From the NCBI GenBank assembly GCA_035771175.1, contig CM069599.1, forward strand, positions 36,147,707-36,211,706: a stretch of 64,000 nucleotides of DNA, written 5' to 3'. Below the pieces are notes generated by a model. That model saw only the letters and a program-made list of their open reading frames with translations. It did no database searches and had not been told where the DNA came from. Both the position numbers and the translations under genes were made by a program. Positions within the stretch are counted from its first letter, which is position 1, and each line of letters begins with the position of its first letter. Shown here piece after piece: positions 11,801 to 26,800 of this stretch. This DNA is from Paratinospora sagittata (lineage: Eukaryota > Streptophyta > Magnoliopsida > Ranunculales > Menispermaceae).

Positions 11801-14800
11801 CCAATGGCATTAAGCATGTTTTCTTCCTCCCCCTCCCCCTCCAAGAGAAACAAAGTGTCATCTACATACTGCATATGGGAAATCTCAATCTTATCCTTGC
11901 CAATGGCAAAGCCATGCACCATGGAACATTGTCTCGCCCGAGACATCAACCGACTTAAGCCATCGGCAACAAGAGTAAACAGGAATGGAGACAATGGGTC
12001 CCCTTGTCTCAGACCCCTTCCAGCATTGAACTTTCCCCTTGGCCTACCATTAATGACAACATAATTGGATACAAAGGCAATGCACCCATATATCCAAGAG
12101 ATCCATCTACTACCGAAGCCTTTCTTCCTTAACACAAAAGTCAAGAAGCCCCAATCCACAGAGTCATATGCTTTCTCAAAATCCACCTTGAAGACCACCC
12201 CCTTCTTTCCTTTTGATCTATATTCCTCTACTGCCTTGTTGGCGATAAGGACTGCATCTAAGATATGTCTTCCTTCAATAAATGCGGACTAGTAGGGACT
12301 AATTATTTTTTGGAGAACTGATGTCAACCTCGTAGCCAAGACCTTGGATATGATCTTATATAGGCTAGTGGTTAAGCTAATAGGACGAAAGTCCTTTAGA
12401 CTCCACGAGTTAGACTTCTTGGGGACAAGACAAATATATGTCTCGTTGGTTTGAATATTGACAGCACAGTTCTGATAAAACTCTTCAAAAACCTTCAATA
12501 GATCATCCTTCACTAATGCCCATGAATGTTGATAAAAGGCCATAGAAAAACCATCTGGGTTAGGCGCCTTGTTCCCATCACAACTAAAAACCGCCCATTT
12601 TATCTCCTCCATATCAAAGGGGCTCTCCAACCATCGTCTATCCGTCTCTACCAATGCATCCCATTCCAAGCCTTCGATCCCCCATGAGAAGCTGTTTTCA
12701 GCTGAGAATATATTCTTGAAATATTTGACTACTTCATCAATAACCCCATTATCATTCTCTACCGAGCTGCCATCTTCTAGTTTAACATCTACAAGTGGAC
12801 CACACATGATGTTTAACCGGTCAGGTTCTTTTGTTTTTGTATGGTTAGTCTTGCAATGACATATTGCTTTTCCTTAATATTTTTCTATATATTGTTTTAA
12901 TTTATAAGCAGCAGCTTCTTGAATTCATCGACAGTTAGTTACTTGTAATATAGCTATAGACATAATCCTTATAGCGACGTTGTGTAGTTGGAAAAAATGT
13001 GTTATTAAGTTGAGTTGAGTTTTCTTCATATATTTTTTGTTTACCAAATCCATTGTCCATTCATGCACATCCATTTTAATCTTATTAATGCTGACTATTT
13101 CTTTTCCTGTTTTGCCTAGCAATGTATGCTGATGCATAATTGTGACATGTTGCTGCAGCCAAATTCTGCAGTTCATGTACATTGGAAAGGCGCTGCTGAA
13201 ATAGTTCTAGCCTCATGTACAAAGTACATTGATGTGGATGGTAGCATCAAATCAATGGATGAAGTTAAGGTAAATATTGTGAGCTTTTAAACTGCAAAAA
13301 TGAAGTTTGAACAGTTGGATTGGGTTACTGATCCAGGAAAAAAAAAAAAAAAGACAGCTGGTTTTAAATCTTTTCCCCGTATTGTGTGGTGGAAATTGAA
13401 TATTGATAGGAAGAAGTTTTAAAATTCTTGATAGAATGTAAAATTTGAAGTCTTGAAGTCTCTGATGAAGTCAAATATTTTGCCAATGCTAGGGTGCAAG
13501 TGCACTTACCCTGAAAGTCTCGAGTTTGAGACACCTCCTACCACTTGTTGGCCAACAGTGTCCTTGAGTGTTTGGTGTTTGTGGCCGTGCTCTAGAGGGA
13601 TTGGGGGGATGTAAGTCCCCAATACCCGCTGACCTAAAAAAAGAATGCCAATTTTATGGCAATCAGAAATTATTCGAATTGTAATTCTCTGTAACTTAAA
13701 TTATTCTCTGCAGTCTGTACTTAATAATATTTCTGGAGTTTTAGTAAAAAATTGGTGAAGCAGAAAGAAAATTACTTCCACAATAATTGAAATTGGAGAC
13801 TTTTGTTGCAGGAATTATATTTCAAGAAGGCTATAGAGGATATGGCTGCAGGTAGTTTGAGCTGTATTGCCATTGCATACAGATTATTTGAGAAAGAGAA
13901 AGTTCCAAATGATGAAGTGCAATTGGCACAATGGTTGCTACCTGAGGATGATTTAGTTTTACTTGCTATTGTGGGGATAAAGGTATGCTGCCTAATGTTG
14001 ATAGATATATTGTTAAGTTCCTACTTTAAAGTGTTGGAAATGAGGGTGTTCATCTGTTGTATACTCTTCTTGAATTTCTGGATGACGTTTCTTGCACTAG
14101 AACTGAATCAACAAGCTGCTTAATATACTGAATATAGGTGTGTAGTGTACCTTGTAATTCTTATATGTTTCTATGAAAAGGATCCAAGAGTGCTGACTTA
14201 GGTAGTTTTTCTTATGGGCTCTGCTGCATTGTAGCATAATCTCCAGTATTTCCACTTATATTAGCTTGTTAGTTTGACTTTTTAAAGGTTGTAGTCATGC
14301 TTGGGGTGCTGAATTTTCAATACAAGCTTCCATAGATGCCATGGAGCCATTTGTGGCTGGTAGGTCTCAATCATGTTGTCTCATAGCAGTTTTAATCATC
14401 ATTAGTGAGGGTAATATTTTGTCACTTGAAAATCTTATTGGAATTTCAATTTTGAGGCATGTTTGGATTTATTACAAGGTAGTGTGCAAATGAGAGTTGC
14501 AAACCGATCCTGTTAACATTCTTAGGGTACTTTAACTATAATTTCTTTAAAGTCCAAGCATTTCTATGATCAATATGTAGGATCCATATAAAATCTAGAA
14601 TGGTTCAAATTTAAAACTTTGTGGAGATCCTCTTAAATACCATTAGGCAAACTCTGTATGTGTGGTTTGCTCTAGCAAACCTCAGTTGGTTGTGACTTCA
14701 ATTGCTGCTTATGTTTCATGTAATTGGTTGTATACTTCTGCATTGCTTCTTCTATTGCTATTATGATAATATTTCAGAATATTAAGAACTTTCCGGATCT

Positions 14801-17800
14801 TGAAAATCTTTGTACTTTGTTCTTCTACTTAACTGTTTTTGACTATATTAGTATGCTTTCCATTTTATTCTGTAGTTGAATGTTTAACAGGTGTTGTATT
14901 GTCATCTTTGGAGATTGTTTTCCTGTATGTTAGTTGCTTTTGGTTATAGCCACTTCAAATTTATATTCCACCAATTAGGTGAATTACAATAGTGTTTTAT
15001 TGGTTTATATATTAATGACTTGTTCACATCCAAGGTCGTAATATCTAGGAATTTGTGTGGTTGTGGGAATTATTGTCACCATTTTCTACTTGAAATATTT
15101 TATTATTTCAGTTAGTGTTTCTATGAGAGAATGTTATTCAGGCATGTAAACTATTTGATTAGAGAGGTCTCAATGTTTATCTACTTCATTGGCTTCTTCT
15201 AACCTCACACTTTCTATGTTTACATGGAAATTTTGAATTATCATCCTCCAATTATAGTTTACGGAAATTACCGAAAGATCGGTTGCCAGAGTGGCTCGGG
15301 GCTCTCGTCTCAAGAAACGTGGTCACGAGTTCGACTCTCCACTTGCGTTGGCCACTGGGGGCGTCTCACGCTTGAGCAACCAGGGGCCTAAGGGATTAGT
15401 TGGGCGAAGCATGGATACCCTTGGTTATCAAAAAACAAAAAAAAAAATTAATTTTTATGAAAATTAAAAGTGTTTTGTTAAGAAGTAATACATTCTACAT
15501 CGTACTTGTTGAAGTACTTATTGAAGTGGACTACTCCTTGACTTTAATTTTATTTCCATTTGGTTTATGGCCCTTGTGAATAAGCCCTCTCACAAGTCAC
15601 AAGCATGTTTTATTTACACAATTTGAGATAGGATGGTGTGCTTGAAAGAGACTGAGTTTAATAGGCTTCTAAATCGTTAGATGCTCCCTTTTTTTTATCC
15701 TTAAATAATTTGACTTTGCAGTATAACTTCCATTGCTGATATTTGTTTTCTTGTCTAGGACCCATGCCGACCAGGTGTTAAAGACGCCATACAACTATGT
15801 AGAGAGGCTGGTATTAAGGTAACGCTTCCTCATAGGAGTAGTTGCTAAGCTACACATGCATTATTTAAACAATGGATTTGTATGGCTGCAAGCATTTCAC
15901 TCCTGACCAGGTTTTTAAAATTTTTTTGTGGCCATGTTTAGCCATGAAACTTATCTGTTAATATCAGCCAATGAGGCTTGGCTTACACCTTATAGACATG
16001 ATGGATATACTTTAGAGCTTGCACCTTGAGGGGCAATGAAATATCAATTATGCCTCACTGCCACTTTCATGATTTTTTTTTTTTTTCCCAAAATATCATT
16101 ACTTCTATTTGTTAGAAAAACATCCAGTCATTGTTAGTTTTGAATGTTTAGATCGCAAAAGACCAAATTTTTTCTACTTATGGCCCTTCGGCCTTTAGCC
16201 ATTTGGAAGGGCATATTCTTGTTGAGACATTTTTAAATCCAAAAATAAATATAAAAACCTTGATCCTTTGTACTTGCATTTTTTTTTTTTTGACAAGAAA
16301 CAATGTATATTATATAACTATAAAATATAGAAGTAATACAATTTAAGATATTTACAAGTGGACAAGTTGTCCATCATCCCTCACTATGGGCATTCCAAAA
16401 TAGGACTCCACCCCCTCAACCACTCACCTAGACTTGGTCCTTTTCCAATTTTGCTAGTACTAACCTACAATGAAGCCATAAAAAGGAAGAGTCCCAAACC
16501 CCATCGACATCCCTTTCTTTATCCTCAAAAATACGAGTGTTTCTCTCCTTCCAAGTTGACCATAATACAGAAAATACAATAACCCTCCAGTAATCAAACA
16601 TGTAACGTGCCCACGAATTGCACTCCACAAAATCCCACAATTCATTGCCCATTGGGAGCACCTCCTTCTGAAGATGAATCCTCCATTTCTCCCATATAGG
16701 CCGTGTAAAGTGACATCTTATAAAGATGTGGTTACAGGATTCATTTACCTGTATGCATAAGCAACACCAGTTGGGTGAAAGCATTATGTTCTGAAATCAT
16801 CGCTGCAACATATCTGCACAATTAAGCTTGCCATGTGCAATTGTCCAACCCAAAAATTTAGCTTTAGAAGGTACATGAGCTTTCCAAATGAAATGATGTG
16901 GAAAACTTGTGATGGTAGGGGTCAAATTTAAATGTAGGAAGAAGGATTGGGAATTGAATGATCCAGCATTATCCAAGGTTCAAACTACCCTATCTTCCCC
17001 ACCTGGTAATTGGAAACCCTCAAGACATTCAAGCAACTGTGAAATTTCTTGTGTTTCCCTATCTGATAGGTTCCTACCTAAGGCGATTGCCCCCACCACT
17101 ACCTAAAGACTCAATGAAGGAGATAATACGCTGGTTATGTGTAGAAGATAGTCTATAGCAATAATGTTTGAAATTGGTAGTGCCTAGTGCCCCGCCAAAT
17201 GTCCTCCCAAAACCTAAAGATATTACTCGACCCACTTTTAGTCTAATTCGAGGAAGAAAAATAGGATATAGGGAGTGAATGAATTTCTATGGACTTCGGT
17301 AGGTAGCCTTGGGTGCCAAGCTAGCATCCCTTGAGTTTTCTTGCAGACCATGTCGACTTGCTATCACCTTAGCCCACAAGGACTCTTTTTCCTTGATGAA
17401 GCGCCGTAGCCACTTACTCACCAATGCCTTGTTCCTAAGCACTAGGTTACCAATCGCCAAACCCCCTTAGTCAACCTTCCTCCTTACAATCTCCTTTCAA
17501 TTAGTTTGGCCACCCTCACCGGAATCTTGAAGACTGAAAGGAAGTATGTTGGAATAGCTTCTAACACCGCCTTGAGTAATGTCAGTCTGCCCCCCTTTGA
17601 TAGGAAACTCCTCTTCCACCCCTCAAGTCTTCATGACACTGTTCTAAGAATAGGCTACCAAAACGTAGTTTTTAATGGTTTTCCACCCAATGGCATGCCA
17701 AGATACTGTAAAGGCCATTCACCAACCGCACATCTACACCTTGCTGCTAAACTCTCCTGATGAGTTTCACTCTTCATACTCCTGCGATTTGACTTTTTTC

Positions 17801-20800
17801 AAGGTTCAACTTGCATTTTTTTTTCACGGGCTTTAAATAGTATTGATATTGATTGTGATCGCATGAAAGAGTTGTATGCTATTTAGTGTACCGAACAGTT
17901 ACGCAGATTATCTTTTATATCAATTTCTTTATATATATTACTAATTACTTTTAAGGAACAGTTATGCAGAATCGAAACAAGGTAGTACAATTATTTTAAG
18001 TTTTTTACAACCTTTTCTTTCTTTTCTTTCATGAATTCCTTTTCCACATAATTTGCAGTTTGTTATGTCCCATGTCTTTCCTTTTATGCTTCAAAATATT
18101 TTTGAAGTCTTTTCTAGATGGTGGCAGTTTTTTAATTATTGAGGCCACTTGGAAACCTTCACTAATAATCATGCCTTCAGCATGAATTTCATGAATAAGA
18201 ACTTGGAGCTTTTCGGTTTGAGAGACCATAGATTCTGAATCTTCCATCTTAAAATCAAGAAAATGTCCCACAACAAATTTTCTTGTTCCAGTGTCTTCTG
18301 ATTTATATTTTTTTATCTAGAAGATCCCCACAATTTTCTAGCACTATCGGTAGAAGAATAAACGGTGTACAGAACACTGTCAAATCCATTTTGTATGTAG
18401 TTTCGGCACATGAAATTTGGAATGCTCCCATTTCCTGTATGCTTCCCTTTGAGTCTTTGAGTATGTGTGTCAAGCACAATGTTGTTTAGTAAAACGACAT
18501 TTTCTGTTGCCAAGTTGTGAAGTTTTGGCTGCTAAACTTCTTTGGTTTCTCATTGTGTACCGAATTGGATATTGGCACAGCCTTTGTCTTAACAAGATCA
18601 ACAAGGTCCAATGAAGACATAATTGAACGCAATATTTTGCTTTCGATTGTTAGTACCGAAGTGCAAAATAATGACGGTGCAGTCAATTAAGGCGTGCAGA
18701 AGCACTGTCCTAAAGTGAATTTTGCCTCTGTTCAATGCCACAATTCTGTAGGCATCCGCTCTCTAGGATTCAACAATCAATCGAATCCGAAGGGGCACTC
18801 CAATTGGGTTCCAATGGCGAACTTGATTAAATTGGGTTGCTCTCTTGAATGTGATTAATACAGAAGTAGGAGAGTAAGTGAGAAATCAGGAATAACCAAT
18901 TCTTAGAATGAAAGATTTGGTGGTTCTATATACAGTGCATCGCACCCCTGCGATAAGGTATGAAAAACCTTATTGCAGTGTTCTCAAACGGGAAAGAAAA
19001 CTGTAAAATAAAGTTTCAAAAATAAGATTTTTATGAAAATAGCAAAAACTTCCTTGTGCTTGGCTTGCCTGAGGATTTGTGAGGAGGAAATCTGAACCCT
19101 ATTCAGATTGTACTTATCATGGTTGGAAACTTTTGTTTTGGTAACAATTCTTCAAATTGAATCCCTAACATCATCCTATGATCCTGTCTGATAATGAGAA
19201 AATGAGATAGAAAATCAATGATACTTTGCTATTCATATTCCCAAGTTCTTAGGTCTTTTGATATTCTTTTTGTAGTTCCACTGTTATATTTTCCCTTTTT
19301 TTTTTCTTCTCTTTTTGTTCTAAATAAGGATACATAATATCATGTGCCAATTTATAATTTCAAACTGTATAATGGCCCATGCCACTTATGTTTGTGGTTT
19401 TGCTAGATATTCCTAACCACAATTATTCAAGGATCGAAAATTCGATTTCGACTTTGGTCACTTGAGAATTGGAATTAATTCGGAGAAGTGTAATTCGACA
19501 TGAAGAATTTTTGTAAAAATTCACTAAATTAGAGAAGTTTATAATTTTTTTGTATATATGCTTAAATATCTAAATTTATTGTAGTATAAGCTAAAAACTA
19601 ATATAAATAGATATTTTTAATACATAAAAATACCAATAAGTGACCTAACAAAGTCAATCTTGTTAAGTGGGTTGATGAATTCGTTATTTTACATCCACTT
19701 CGCACTTCGGTGGTAAAAAATTCGTGGAAGTTTGCCGAATTTCGGGGAATTTTTTAACTATGCAATTATTAGGGTAAGTAGGACCAACCCTATAGTTCTT
19801 GGTTTTTCAACTCCAGCTTTGCTTATAACTTGCTGTCAGCTTTGCATAATATTTTTATTGAAGTTATCTTATGCCAAAATGATAAAACGTTTACATTTTC
19901 TTGTAATAGGTAAGAATGATCACTGGAGACAATTTGCAAACAGCAAAAGCAATTGCTTTGGAATGTGGAATACTTCATTCAGATGCAGATGCTACTGAAC
20001 CAAATCTTATAGAAGGAAAGGTTTTTCGTGCCATGTCCGAAACTCAAAGAGAAGTAGTTGCCGCAGAAATATCGGTATGATTTGGTCATAATTTAGCTAT
20101 GGATTATGGACAATTATATCTTCCATCTTATACATAACTAAATCTAATTTTAAATGTTGAAAAGGAAAACTTTATAAGATTGCTATTAGGCCGGTCGTGC
20201 TTTTTGGAACAAAGTATTGTGTAATAAAAAAACAACACGCCAACAAATTAAGTGTAGTAGAAATGCAAATGTTAATAAATATATGCAGTAAGATATTGAA
20301 AGATAAAATTAGAAGCAAACATATTTGTGAAATGTTATAACTAGCCCTAATGATGACCATAGATGCACTAGTTAACAAGAATGACCTGTTGATAATTAAC
20401 AATAATGATAAAGGAGGAAGAAGACCTAATGTGGACAGAGATAATTAAGAAAGATATAACTATGTGTAGTATAATTGTTGACTTAGACATTTATAGAGCA
20501 TAGTGGAGGAAGGGGATTAATGTAGTTGACCCATAAAGTTGGGAAAGGCTTTGTTGGGTTGAATTGAGTATATCTGACTGCCAACTCTTTTGTGAGGTCT
20601 CAATTCAGTGGCATTTGTGTTTATTATTTTATTTGTGTTTCTTTTTTTTTTAGATATTTTTTTACTATAACTTTTATAAATAAAGAAATCTATGGTGTCT
20701 CATTGGAGATGATTGATTAGAATGAGGATGAGGTACCACTGTGCATAGATTATTTCATTTCTCTCATAAGGGACTGGAACCGACTTTATAATGCCTCTTC

Positions 20801-23800
20801 CTTCTGATTTATCTCTGAGGCTAGTGCAAATGGTTCATAAGAGAAGCTAACCTTTTGGATTCTTTATAGATATGAGGCAGGTTTTTTGGCCTCGATAATA
20901 GCTTTGATTTATTCAAATATTACTGCTAACAGCTAAGTCTAGTATATAGTCTGCACCACTTTCATAATCTGAGTAATATATCCTAACTTTTCTCACACTT
21001 GCCTATCCTGTCATTCAATGCTCGTGCACCTTTGTGTCTGTGGAATGAACTCTTGGTGATAAAAAAGGCATGGATGGCCATGCTGCTTTATTGTTGAGAG
21101 CATCTTGAAAGATCTGCTACATATGAAGTAACTTGAGATGGCAAGAAATCACTAATTGTATGTTTTGATATATAGGTAATGGGAAGGTCATCTCCTAACG
21201 ACAAACTTCTTCTTGTGAATGCACTAAAAAAGAGAGGGCATGTTGTTGCTGTTACAGGAGATGGACCTAATGATGCTCCTTCACTGTTTGAGGTTTGAAA
21301 AGTTTTTTTGGCATTGTTTATTGATGAAATAACTCTTTTATAAGGAAAGGCAGGAGAGAGAACTCTGTAACACTTGACAGCAATAAGTGCATTGTTGGAA
21401 TTTTTTTACTTGGGGATATGCTCTTTTTCCATTACGTTCTTTTTGGCCCAAAAAAGTCATTAGCATTGTCCACTAGTTTATGCCATCTCAATTCACTTGG
21501 AGTTCGTTCTCACTCCACTCATTTTAGATCTTCACCCTTCACCAAATTAGACCTAGCTAGTGCTTTTTTACATTACCAAATCATCTCAGTCGCTATTTTA
21601 TCTCACAAGGCTATTCTTATCTCCTGTATATATTCTCATTCTTCATTTGTCTTTCTTTCAGGCTTTCACCTTATTCGTCTCAACATTTTCATCTATGCTA
21701 AGCTCATCCAAATAAAATATTTTTTTGCCAGCCCAACAATCAGCTTTATATAGTAGAATTTAATCCCTCTTTCGGACATCTCTCTCTCATGCTATGTGCT
21801 ACAAATGCTGTAATTGATTGATTTCTACCATCATGAGCATTGAAAAATTGCCTCATCTTTGATATTTTCTAATGCTATCTGAAATACTCTGCAGATTGAG
21901 TGGCATTACATGATTATGCTTGCTATTTTGCTATTTTCTTCTCAGGCAGATATAGGTCTTGCAATGGGCATCCAAGGTACTGAAGTAGCAAAAGAAAGCT
22001 CAGACATCATTATCTTGGATGATAACTTTGCTTCAGTTGTAAAGGTGAGTCCATAATCTAGGAGCAGAAACTGCTCCTTGAAATGGAGAAGCAACTCCCC
22101 TATATCTTTTCTTCTTTCCATTCACATTATGCCTAATGCAAGTGACATTACAATATTTGTTATAATATCCTATTTGCACATCTTTGTTTATTAGACAAAT
22201 GAGTAGCTTTAAATCTTGAATGACTGATGGCATGGCATTATGTAGTTAGAGAATTTTACCTCTCATTATCCATATAAAATCCAGGTCTGTATTGTTATTT
22301 ATACTGAATTATCAATGCTCATGTAGCATACCTATGTGGTAGGGAAAAGACTTTGTTGATTTGAGTTCAGTAGATTAAATTATCAAACCAAGGCGTTGTG
22401 CGTGCTGGTTCATATAAAATCTTGAATGACTGATGGCATGGCATGTAGTTAAGAGAATTTTACCTCTCATTATCTATATAAAATCCAGGGTCTGTATTGT
22501 TATTTATAATGAATTATCAATGCTCATGTAGCATACCTATGTGGTAGGGAAGAGACTTTGTTGATTTGAGTTCAGCAGATTAAATTATCAATCCAAGGTG
22601 TTATGTATGCTGGTTCATATCTTATATTGGGAAAGCATTTGCTGTTTTGTAAAAAATCTAAAATTGTTGACATGTATGTGACAACTGTGACTATTGAAAA
22701 CCATCACCTATGGCATGTAGTAAAGCCTACATATCTTGATTAGTAAATTCCCAGTCTTTCACCTGTTCTGTTTAAATGTCAATATAGCTCTATAAATATT
22801 TAGGTCTTTAAAGGACCAACATTTGGTGGGTGTAGGTTCCAGATCTGAATTGTCAACTTTCCTTATTTGATATTATGATGTGTTCATCCCTTGAATTACT
22901 TTTGACTGCAAGATAAGTTCGATGAATGCATCATTTGCAGTTGAGATATGTATAGGTTGCCAAGACTCAATAGTAGTTGGGTGATGCAGAACTCATAATC
23001 CCATTTACCGAAGTTTACAAATGTTGTCCTTACAGAAATTACTCAGTATTTTATTTTCTTTCTTTATTTATTATTTTCTTTAATCAAGTTACCAAGAAAT
23101 CCATTGATAAGATTTTATTGTCTTTCCTTTTTATAGTTTTTTATTTATTTAGCAATTTTAGTTTTAGAAGTTTAGTGGACTCAATTAGGCAATTGATCAA
23201 GTTTTCCTTACTTTGATTAGAAATTTTGGTATAAATATGTGGACATCTTGTAATTTTATTTTTATAAGTTCTTATTCTTATTCTTATCTCTGCGTATGGC
23301 ACTCACTCACCCTCTCTCATTAGTTTCATCATCATCAAAACCCTTCTCCACTTATACGTCAGTCTTTGTTGCAAGACTAGCACAAGAGCATCAAAGATGA
23401 GAGTTGTGACCCACTCATTCCCTGATTAGAGTGTCGTAGTGCTTCACAAAGCAAAGGAAGAAGAGAGGCGAGATTGGTTGTGCCTTTAGATTCGTCAGCA
23501 TAGTATCAATACTGTTGCCGCCTTTTGGAGAGCTTAATTCAATTGAAAGATTCATGCCCTAGTGTTTGAAGCGTGGCTATCATAGTTGTTAGAATTGTGA
23601 TTTAAATTGGTGAATCATATTATTCACAATTTGAATCACCCCAAAATAATTCAAATCGGATTCCTAAATCGTTATATCTATGAATCATAAGTGAATAGGT
23701 CCAAACCATACGTGAATTTGTTTGAATTGGTGGTGGATTGTTAGTTAATCTGATCGAATTGCTAGTTGAATCGGTCCAAATTATTAATTAGCTAAAAATC

Positions 23801-26800
23801 CCTAATGTCTTTATAACTTTATGGATACTCAATATAAGCAAATATATGATTCAATTTGTATCATGAATATTACAATTCACCCATTTGAACCCTAGTTCAA
23901 TTCACCAAGTCTCTAAACTATTCTGATTCACGATTTTGACAACAACGGTGGCTAGTGCTTCTAATTTGTGCGTCGTTCCTAAATAGTTGCAGGCTTGCTA
24001 TGTCACCATCCTCGCATGACTTGCAACAAACCCATACTCTTGTAAAAAAGAATGAAACAATACAAATTTTGATCTCTTCGCCACTCACTCTCTCATTTTT
24101 TCCCCATCAATGGATTAAGTGTCACATTAATTGGTGGGTTCACCTTCCTGCAAAAGCTAATAAAGTGGCCTCTTTGTCATGGATATTATGTCCATTGTGG
24201 TCCCGGCAAAATAAGGAGGTAAAGGTAGTGAGTCTTTCATAAAATGCATGTGTGTGTCATTTGGCTAAGGAGGGAAACTAAATTTGTCAATTGCATCTTT
24301 GACAAGGTAAAGAAGGTTGTGTTAGGAAATAAGCCCAAGAAATCGCAAACACGCACAAAATAGAAAACAAAGAGACAATGATTTAACGTGGTTTGGGAAG
24401 AAATCCTTACGTCCACAGAGTGCACCAACACTCAATTCACTATCAATGAAGGTTTACAATGGGAAGTCGCTCTATGAGTTCTCTTGTACAACTTTCCGCA
24501 CACTACAATTGTCTCACCTCTCAACTCATCTCACATAAACCCTAATTATAATTGAGTTTATATACTAACTTCACCTGAGGGTACAATTGTAATTTTGTAC
24601 ATAAATAAATAAAATAATAATTTTGGCTTCATAATTTAACAATCTCCCACTTGAAGAACAAATAATTATTTTAGACTTCATACTCCAACATTCTCCCACT
24701 TGAAGACCAAAATATCTATAAACATTCATCTTCAATGGCTAGTGACATTGGTGCACGCAAAAGTCATGTCTTCAACCTTGAAGACCAACTGAAGTTGCGC
24801 ACAACTCTAGTTTCTCCGTAATAATTGCTTTGGTCAACACGTCAGTTGGATTCTTGCTACCTTGAATCTTCACCCTAAAATAATAAAGAAACACAGAGAT
24901 GTAACATGGTTCGGCTCTATGGCCTACGTCCACGGGAGAAGAGAGGAGAATTCTTCTTATTCGTGATGATTTCTCAATGGAGGAACATCAAATAAATAGA
25001 CTTACAGAGTTGTTCACTGTATAGTAACTTTTACAATTTCAATATCTTTTAGAGATGGCAACTCCTAAATTTAATTTTTCCTCTAAATGGCAACACCATA
25101 AATGGCAACGCAATCCCCCAGATTTCTCTCTTCTCTGCAACAAAAATGTCACATCTTTCCACAATTCCAGCATTCTAACATTTTTCTTGGTGCCATGGCA
25201 ATTTTTGGACTTAGACCTGTCATTCTTTGATTTCGATCTGCTATGTCAATTTCCTCTATTCTTATTTCTACCATTGCTCTCCACATTTAATGTCGACCCT
25301 AAACTGGATGAATCTTCACCATTTCTTCTGATCTCCTCAGTCATAATCTAGTCAGTAACTTCTGAAAATCCTAGTTTATTTTTCCCAAAAGAGCTGCTAA
25401 TTGACTGAACTATATTTTTTCAACTCTCAGGCAACTGTCCGAAAATGGCTAATGCAAGAATCTTATCATCAAAATGGATATCCACTGAATCCAACTAATC
25501 AGTGGTCTCTTTAAATAAATTCAAGTGATCCTTGAAATTTTCATTCTCTGACATCTTCAGAGTAAACAATTTCTTGATCAGAAGTACTTTGTGTTGCAAA
25601 GGGTTGCTCATACACTTTAGAATGGGCGACCATGAGAGATATTGTTGTCTTTTGCTTGACGGTGAAGGATATCTTCTTCGATATACGCATTCAAGTCGCA
25701 CCCTGAGCTTTACGATCTAGTATCTCCCATTCCTCTTCAATCTAATTTGCAGGTTTCCCCTTGAAAGGCAAATACAAATATTTTTGGTACAGGAAGTCCT
25801 CCATTTGCATCTTCCAGAAATTAAAATTCATACCATTGAATTTCTCCACTTTGAGTGATTCATCATCTGAACCCATTGCTCCTACTCAAACCGCGAGTAT
25901 TGACCAAATTTGAGGTAGCCGCAACTCATACACAACGATCCAATGAATAAATAACCCATGGTTTCAAATTAAGGTGTTCACAATTGATTTAATAATAATT
26001 AAAACAAATACCTTTTGAGCAATGCAATTAAAGCCCACAGCTATGGAGAATTGAAATGGTGAGGAAAACTAGTGAATTTGTCTTTTAGTGGTGTGACTAG
26101 GATAGTTTTTTTTAAAGGAGTGTGACTAGGATAGTTATTAATTTGTATAACGGGATTCTATTTGTTAAATCTCAATTGTATGAGTTAAGAATGTGGTGAT
26201 AATGAGTGCCTGGTTCTAAGAGGGGGTTGGTGGTACTTTAATTCTTTCTTTCTATTTATATTGTCATCTATATTGGCACTAGGTTGTTCGCTGGGGGCGA
26301 TCTGTATATGCAAACATTCAAAAGTTCATCCAGTTCCAGCTCACAGTCAATGTTGCAGCTCTTACAATAAATTTTGTGGCTATAGTTTCCTCTGGCAATG
26401 TTCCTTTGAATGCTGTGCAGGTTGGTTCTTTAGTTATCTTTTTTTCTAAAGATTGGTTTCTCTATTTCTTAATCTACCCTATTTTCTTTTATCTTTTGTA
26501 TAGCTTCTCTGGGTTAACCTCATTATGAATATTCTTGGAGTACTTGCATTGGCCACAGAACCACCGACAAATCACCTTATGCGTAGAGCTCCAGGCAGTC
26601 AAAGGTTAGAACTCTTTAGCAGAAGCAAATGCAATATTGTTACATGTAAAACAATGTTATCAAGGAGTTGCCTAACCATCAATTAGGTTATCACATAGGA
26701 GTTTTTAACTGAAAATGGGCTCGTATGTTTGCCAAGTAGATGGTCAGTCTTTTGTGGATTTTTGAAAATTTTAAGGTTCTTATAAATTTGTTAAAAAAAC

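Larger units (their letters stand above)
22045..26282 (+). other. Large Ca2+-ATPase intron with repeats and copia debris
   Basis: Besides the tandem duplication, the probable MITE near 23583 and the copia fragments at 24315-25880, the intron has AT-rich sequence without recognisable genes. The following exon starts at 26283. Confidence 0.6.

Noticed and set aside
15277..15350. Possible tRNA gene
   Set aside because: It has A- and B-box-like sequences but the acceptor arms do not pair and an A-rich tail follows; it is better explained as a SINE.
19400..19765. Possible MITE with AATTCG-rich ends
   Set aside because: The ends are only weakly inverted and no target duplication was seen.
21418..21753. 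111-codon open frame on + in a Ca2+-ATPase intron
   Set aside because: No family resemblance, no splice context; probably repeat-derived AT-rich intron sequence.
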